This document shows positions 58,171 to 64,000 of a DNA stretch of 64,000 bases, one piece after another. The stretch is taken from positions 792,001 to 856,000 of the forward strand of contig NC_092201.1 in the NCBI RefSeq assembly GCF_043641665.1, written 5' to 3'. The DNA comes from Enoplosus armatus. Its lineage: Eukaryota > Chordata > Actinopteri > Centrarchiformes > Enoplosidae. The notes beneath the pieces are model-generated. The model ran no database searches. It was not told the DNA's origin and was given only the letters and a program-made list of their open reading frames with translations. How positions within the stretch are numbered: position 1 is the stretch's first letter; each line of letters starts with the position of its first letter. A program made the position numbers and the translations under genes.

Positions 58171-59442
58171 TGTTGTTTAAGTTTTAAAGTTTTGTGCCAG
58201 TCCATCCAATAGTTCCAAATATACTGATATTTAGAAAAAGCAAGTCCTTGGAAGGATCTTATGGAGCCCCTGAAGTCCCAAAAGATATTTCATCATCTTG
58301 TGTGCACACGATAAAGTATCATCTTTGGGGGGTCAATAAGAACAGGAACCAGTTGATCAGTATTATAGATATTTTATCAGTTTATTCTCAGCCCATCAGA
58401 ACATCTGTAGTGGTGTCTTAGAACCAAAGAAATCTAGTCCACATCAGCTGGAGTCCTGTATCCTTCCCACCCAGAGAACCAGAGTCTGAAGGGGCCTCAT
58501 CGGCTGAAGGCTCTCACCATAACAGACACATTCCCACAGTAGCAGCGGCAGCTATTGTCAACAGGTCGGGGGATTGAAGGTAAATCCTGCCCTCTTTGTT
58601 GTAGCGCTGGTATGCGCTGACATCTGGATCAGCACACCCCGGTGGAAAGGCTGGGTGGGACCGGCTCGGGCCACTGCTCAGCCTCCCACGGGTCTTAAGA
58701 CCAATAACAGGCTGCGGGCTGAGCGGCCACAGGTGCACCGAGTCCCGCAGCGGGCCTCCGACAACAAACAGCCAGATAAGACGGGATTGGTGGAAAAAGG
58801 CGACCGGATTCCATCCGATCACCTGCAGGACGACGTCAGCGTCCTCACGCCCCCCCAGCAGCCCGAACACGGTCTGATGAGGCAGACTGATGAGGAGCTG
58901 TTGGCCTGTGAAGAACGTTTGGGGGCGTCAGAGATGAAACTGAAGCTTCCACTGTAAACTTTATTAACTCCAAATGACCCCACACGGCCTGTTTACATAA
59001 AAGCCTTAATGCCATCAGTGACCATGCGTGGTTTCTCCCCCCTCTGTCGTTGACTCATGCAAACAACTCTTCGCACCGCATCTTCATCAACGTTACAAAC
59101 TGCCCCCCAGGGACAAACTAGCACCCAGTGGATCCGGACTTCCCCGATGAATAAATGCCTCGTGGCGGGCTGATAATTCCCCCGTCCTCCCCCCTCTGAT
59201 TACCACTGAAGTCGCTGCTGCAGACGTTCGCATGCTGTCAAACACTCAGCAAACATCAGCAGACGTTCCGTCAGCCGGCAGGAGGATTGGGATGTGAGGT
59301 CCGGAGGTGCAGCGCTGCGGCAGCCACCTGTTGAGAAGTGACTTTAATGATGTCGTCTCTGTGGGCCGTGACCTTCTGCTGTTAATGTGAAGAGACGCTG
59401 GTGTTAATGACTGGAATCACTGAAAGTTCAGAAAGCAGCAAG
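58171..59442. other. Unique sequence, no gene recognised
   Basis: Opposite-strand frames of 118 and 127 codons overlap at 58,514-58,957, both domainless. 59,000-59,300 is compositionally balanced and may be conserved non-coding DNA. Confidence 0.35.
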
Positions 59443-59632
59443 GTACTTGTACTTTGAAGGTACTTTGAGGTACTTTACTTTTCCTTTTCTTGCTACTTTA
59501 TATTCAAAATATAATCAACGAATAAATGATGATGCAGTATTATAGATGAAGATAAAATGTGTTGGTTTGGCTCCAGTTAAACCAGCTGCAACACTTTTGG
59601 TACTTTAGTATATTGTGATCTGTCTTTGTTCC
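59443..59632 (+). mobile_element. hAT-type element fragment
   Basis: GGTACTTGTACTTTGAAGG, TTGAGGTACTTTACTTTTCC, GCTACTTTATATTCAAAAT, ATAATCAACGAATAAATGATG and CAGCTGCAACACTTTTGG follow the left and middle portions of the family. Both ends are missing. Confidence 0.65.
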
Positions 59633-59633
59633 A

Positions 59634-60224
59634 GTGAAGTGTATCCTGACAGGATCCAGGTCTCCTGTTAGCCCACCTGAGGCCTCACCTCTCTACATGA
59701 TGTCATCCAGTGAAGCCCAACAGAAAACCTTTGAATCTTCTGTAAAGCTGGGGGGGGGGGGCAGTCCCCCCTCCACTCCTGTGTTTCCAATTAAGGCCGA
59801 GTCAGAAAAATATTCCCATTCATCCCTCAGTGACTCGTACACAACCTCCTTTCACCTCCACCCGCTCGCTCCCTCCATGTTTCCTTCCTCTCTTCAGGAT
59901 TTACTCGGATCTCCGTCGGAGCTGCTGGATCGAAATGAAATCCGAATGGTTTGTTTGTGTGCGGAGGCACCGCCAGACACTGCCCCCTTTTCTTTGTGGA
60001 CTCTTTGTGGCCTCCATCAGAGGTGGAGGTCGTCGGCTGAGGAGCGGCCGGCTGTCAGCTCTGATTGGTGGAACGCGGAGGCCTCTCAGAAACACCACTT
60101 CATGTGGAAAGTGAACGCATCAGGAAATGAGATGTTGAAGATTTCACTCAACAACTGGTCAAATAAAACCTGCAAATACACAATCGTCTCAGGTCAGATT
60201 ACACAACATCCAGGGCCCAGTTAG
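59634..60224 (+). other. Unassigned 196-codon open frame
   Basis: One of the two longest non-repetitive open frames in the window. The translation is Ser/Pro-rich at the start (MKCILTGSRSPVSPPEAS), with no signal peptide, domain, zinc finger or transmembrane segment that I recognise. It includes a Gly run encoded by a poly-G stretch (59,751-59,761), which argues against a real protein. It follows a hAT fragment directly. Most likely chance; a retained exon cannot be excluded. Confidence 0.12.
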
Positions 60225-60309
60225 AAATGTTATAAACACGAGCAGCGATACGAGAACAAAACAGTCTCACCTCAGGGTGCGTTTAACAGCTGGAGCTTCA
60301 GATCTAATC

Positions 60310-60345
60310 CAGAGGTGGAGGAAGTGTTCAGACCCTTTACCACTC
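60310..60345 (-). mobile_element. Solo terminal repeat of the hAT-type element
   Basis: CAGAGGTGGAGGAAGTGTTC and AGACCCTTTACCACTCAG match the right terminal sequence of the family (as at 48,130) for about 36 bp and then diverge. Confidence 0.6.
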
Positions 60346-60368
60346 AGCTGTTTCACGATTATTACGAT

Positions 60369-61007
60369 TTAAATCCAACACGGGTCAATTATTTTGAAAA
60401 CTCTAACTCTCCACATTGCGAAGGTTTGTTTAATGGCTGACTGACGGTTCATCTTGTACAGATTTAACATTGATTTTCTGAAAGTGAAACTGAACCCGTG
60501 TGTCGAGTCCCTGATGGATTTCCCAGCATCAGTTTGTGGAAGTGATGCCTTTGTTGTCCCTCCTCTCGACAGTATTTTAAGACGTCCAGGTCGCATCAAT
60601 GTCAGCTCAGCGTCATGCAGCGTAAAAGCATCTTTAAAGCAGCAGAGATCCTCTGAAGTCACCGGGGTCACTGACTCCTTATGAATCCTATCAGGACCAA
60701 ACATCTCTGTGGCCTGAAAACTGAAAACGAGCTGCAGCTGCCTGTGTGAAGGTTTCAGGACCAGCATGTGAGTCTTCAGTATTTCAGAGACCCGACTCGC
60801 ACAGAGCCCTTCAGTCCTGCTGCTAATAGCCAAGTGACATTTGGAAGTGAGCGGAAAAGACGGGGAATGTTGGAAAAGAGGGGAGCATGAAACTGGTTTG
60901 ATCCTGGTTGAGTTTTTCTCGGAGATAAAGGACTCGATGCTGCCGGTCTTCGAGGTTTCATTTACACGACGAAGCTGCTGTCGGTTCAGACGTTGTTCAG
61001 ACTTCAC
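60369..61007 (-). other. Unassigned 212-codon open frame
   Basis: The longest non-repetitive open frame in the window. It is mixed in composition, begins MKSEQRLNRQQLRR and ends IIDPCWI. No motif, domain, signal peptide or membrane segment is recognised, and the opposite strand carries a 76-codon frame. No upstream promoter signal or splice-site arrangement stands out. Length alone is weak evidence given the number of frames searched. Confidence 0.15.
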
Positions 61008-62505
61008 TGGAAAACTTCAGTTCAGAGGAACACTGATGGTTTACCTGTTCTGGGTTTGTCCTGAGGGGGCGCTAAAGCTCATTCAAATGTAAAGTATTCT
61101 TCCTCTGAGGAGCAGGAATGTGATTTTATTTTGTTTTGAATTCGGGCACTAAAGAAACGATTCATCCTCAGGGGACCACGAAACTCAACAACTGATCTAT
61201 TTTAGTCTAAACTTGAGAACAACATTCTTTTTCAAACAAACACGACCTCATTTCACAAACGTCTTCTTCATGAACAAGCGATGAGAGAAGAAGCAGCAGA
61301 CGCCCCTCCTCTGTCATTACGGCAGTCTCTACCCCCCCTTCACCTTTTCATTATTCGCTCAACGACGAACGCAAACTGCACGTCGACCTACATTTTATTT
61401 TATTTTGACTTTTTATCAGCAAGAGACAAATTGTTCCTACAAACAACAAAAATCTCTTTAAGTTTAAAATGAAAGTACAGTTTGAAATGTTTCACAATAA
61501 GCGACTTGATATCAGCACTAAGATTACACTTGACCTTAGTTTGAGAAACAGAAAACAGACAACAGTCATTGCAGCCGTATAAGAACTTGTCTAAATTGAG
61601 TGTTGATTTAAAAGACGAGCTTTCTGATCACAGAAGGAGTAAAGAAAAGACATTTAATGCCAACTTTCTGTACTTAACATGTATGAAGGTCAGATACCCG
61701 GCCCTCCACTCGGCTTATCTAAGAGCCAAACTGAGCTGGTTTAACTCTGAGAGGGCTTTCTGAAAGCAGCCTGTGATCTCTGAAAGGCAGCAGCCAATGG
61801 AAAAGACAATTTCTCCAGCAGGACCAATAAAATCTCCCACTGCGTTTTTCATCTGAGAGGCAGCTGAGAACAGTACTGTAAACAGAGCCACTCCATCAGC
61901 TCTGCACTGATGTATTACTGCAGCACGATATATATTAGGTCATTTGGCTCGGCGGACCAGTCCCATTTAGCAGCTGATAAAAGCATTTGGGATGAATGCT
62001 GGAGCCCCGGGGCGGCTTGGAGGAGTCCCTCACCTCATCTGGGTTCAGTCATTGAACGCTCTCCACGGAGCCGTTCGAGACGGCCGGTTGGACGGCTGCA
62101 GAGGAAAAGTGTGGGCAGACCGAGACACGCGCAGATGAGCAGGATCAAAGGTGCTGCTGGCCGGCGTTTAACGCTGGAAAAACCATCGCAGGCTGCACGG
62201 GCCAGAGGAGAAGAAAAGACAGAGGAGGGGAAGTGGAGGTGGTGGTGGTGGTGAAGTGGAGGGCGGGGGGGGGCTGTATTAATGGTCCACTTTATTGCTT
62301 TGTACTGTTAAAATTAAGAGCTCAGATTTCATGACAGCGCTTCAACCGTACATGCTCGACTTCTTCTTCCAGTCCTGGTTTCAGTTACTGTTTCAGTCTG
62401 CAGCGACCCGAGAACAGAGAGTCAACCAGGCGGCTGCTGAGTGATGGGCCTGAAGACCAGGACCAGGAGAGGACAGGTTTCATCAGGGAGGACACTTATT
62501 GTGTG
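61008..62505. other. Unique sequence, no gene recognised
   Basis: A 114-codon plus frame (61,910-62,254) ends in a GGTGGTGGTGGTGG run. It is Arg-rich with no domain. A poly-G run sits near 62,262-62,272. Confidence 0.35.
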
Positions 62506-62535
62506 GCAGGGGTTCCCAACATAAGACATAAACAT
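62506..62535 (+). mobile_element. Possible hAT terminal repeat remnant
   Basis: CAGGGGTTCCCAACATAAG resembles the terminus of the CAGTGGTTCCCAA elements (compare 55,626). Similarity fades after about 14 bases, so this may be chance. Confidence 0.25.
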
Positions 62536-63119
62536 TTATGTTTGAACATACATTCTTGTGAGTTTCAGTCTTCATCCTTTTACTCCAGTTGCACAGTGAA
62601 ACTTTCCCCCTGAGACGGGGGGGTGGTGTTAGTGTTGGTTTTGCCCTCTTTCGCTGTCTGACGGTCAACTTTTCACCCCAACACCTGTCAATCACCCTGA
62701 TGAGCTGTTATCTTGCCTGAAGAGGCAACAAACTTCTAAAAAGTCTCCACAGATTCACTCAAACAAATCAGACAATCTGCAATAAACAAGAATACAAGTT
62801 CTACCTGCTGCTGGTGTCACCTGCTATAATGTTCATTACACCCACGATATTTACGTGTTGGACTAAACAAACAACACACTGATGACTTCACTACTTTTTA
62901 AAGCCCAGTAGTGGATTTAAAAACATGAGGTTTGTCCTGAGAGTCACCAGGATTCGTCCTCTGGGGACCATGAATATCAACAGCTAGTTTCATGACAGTC
63001 TGCCTGCGCTGTTAGCTGTGAGTTAGTCTCCATGTGACACGGGATATGCTAGTTTCTTGTAGCTTTGTTTTTGTTGTTTTGTAGCTAAACATCACGGGGC
63101 TCTAAACCCCTAACAGATT
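62536..63119. other. Unique sequence, no gene recognised
   Basis: Nothing recognised. Confidence 0.35.
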
Positions 63120-63670
63120 GACAGAAGTTATTTTGCTAGCTGTTATGTGGCTATAGCAGCTTCCCCCTGTTTACGGTCTCTGTGCTATGCTACGCTAAAC
63201 ACATCCCACACCTACTGTACTCTGTAAATCAGAGCCAACAGATTGGTGAAAGGAGTATTTTAGTTACTTGTATGTAAATAAAACTGCTTAGAAGTAGTTT
63301 GGATGGAGCTAGCAAACAACTACCATAACAACAGCTAGCTACATACAGCTAACAAGATATCAAGTAGATAGCTTAAGAGAACATAACAGTTATTCTAGCT
63401 GTGTTCTAGCTATCAGTTGCCTCGTTATTCCAGTTGTGCTAAGCTAGAATAAGAGCATCTATCTCTATATTTATATTTGTAAACCTGTTCAACAATATAC
63501 GTCACGTAAATCAGGTTGATTTTCTTTCTCTTTTGATGGAGCTAGGCTAGCAGTTTCCTCCTGCTTCCAGTCTTTGTGCTAAGCTAGGCTAAACGGATCC
63601 TGGACCTATCTCTGTAGTGGACACAGATGAAACTGATCTGATCTTTTCATCTGATTCTGGGAAACATAAC
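63120..63670 (-). repeat. TTAGCTTAGCA-family repeat, two copies
   Basis: On the minus strand, 63,670-63,540 reads TCAGTTTCATCTGTGTCC, TACAGAGATAGGTCCAGGAT, CGTTTAGCCTAGCTTAGCAC and AAAGACTGGAAGCAGGAGG, matching 28,080-28,260. A more diverged head, GTGTTTAGCGTAGCATAGCA with GTAAACAGGGGGAAGCTGC, occurs at about 63,155-63,205. Two partial copies lie in the same orientation, with TAGC-rich sequence between them. Confidence 0.7.
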
Positions 63671-64000
63671 TAACAAGAGGATTTTCCAACATGTCACATT
63701 GTGGATCTTAAATTTCCATTTCTGAATTTGTATTGCTGTCATTTCTCTGCTCTTCATCTGTCGCAGCTCATGTAAGTCGATAAACCGCTGGACGTCCTCT
63801 GCAGCTTCCCAGGTGACTTATCAATTGTCTGTTCCTTAATCCCGAGCTTCTCTGAATACCTCATTTCCTAGAAGTTTGTCTGAGCCCCTGCAGACAGCCG
63901 GGAGCCATCCCCGACTCTAATATCATGAATATGTGGAATAGCTGGACAGGTAGCCAGATCAGGGAAGTGCAGCGTCTTTACTGTCACTGAAGCCAATAAG
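63671..64000. other. Unique sequence to the window edge
   Basis: Nothing recognised. Confidence 0.35.

Overview
This window looks like teleost fish nuclear DNA, probably from a spiny-rayed (percomorph) fish. There is no bacterial-style gene packing and no recognisable protein-coding gene, rRNA, tRNA gene or CRISPR array. The interspersed repeats are of kinds I know from percomorph genomes: a short hAT-type element with CAGTGGTGGA ends present in more than a dozen pieces, a 'GCTAAC/TTAGCATGCTAAC' repeat, a 'TTAGCTTAGCA' repeat, a tRNA-derived SINE and a decayed LINE reverse transcriptase. The host assignment is inference from repeat content. The segment could be intergenic or lie inside a very large intron.

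Layout. 0-9 kb: two pieces of the GCTAAC repeat, a (TA)n tract, a hAT piece interrupted by a 20-bp minisatellite at 7.2 kb, and three tandem copies of a ~168-bp unit at 8.7-9.1 kb. 9-20 kb: mostly unique sequence with a SINE at 11.3 kb, a 165-bp terminal-inverted-repeat element at 12.1 kb and a 0.56-kb pyrimidine-rich tract at 13.5-14.05 kb. 20-31 kb: a TCTG array, more GCTAAC copies, an AT-rich degenerate tandem repeat, the best intact hAT element (26,726-27,280) and a TTAGCTTAGCA repeat. 31-36.5 kb: a duplicated cassette around a dispersed element, a 1.1-kb hAT element carrying a 0.64-kb GGACAGACACAG minisatellite, then the LINE relic. 36.5-44 kb: AT-rich sequence, a 0.69-kb GAGGACGGACAGACAG minisatellite, small hAT pieces and a 0.98-kb purine-only GGAA/GGAG array. 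44-64 kb: mostly unique sequence with a perfect hairpin at 46.5 kb, a second inverted copy of the minisatellite-bearing hAT element at 48.1-49.0 kb, several dispersed repeats and TTAGCTTAGCA copies at the right edge.

Nearly all the long open frames lie in tandem arrays, where the repeat unit simply lacks stop codons; they are not genes. The longest non-repetitive frames (59.6-61.0 kb) carry no domain I recognise.

The most interesting observation is the pair of composite elements at 34.5-35.6 kb and 48.1-49.0 kb. They are inverted relative to each other and share the same minisatellite with the same two junctions inside the same hAT-type element. The array was therefore already in place before the element was copied. 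A third hAT piece, at 7 kb, carries a different minisatellite at a similar distance from its end.
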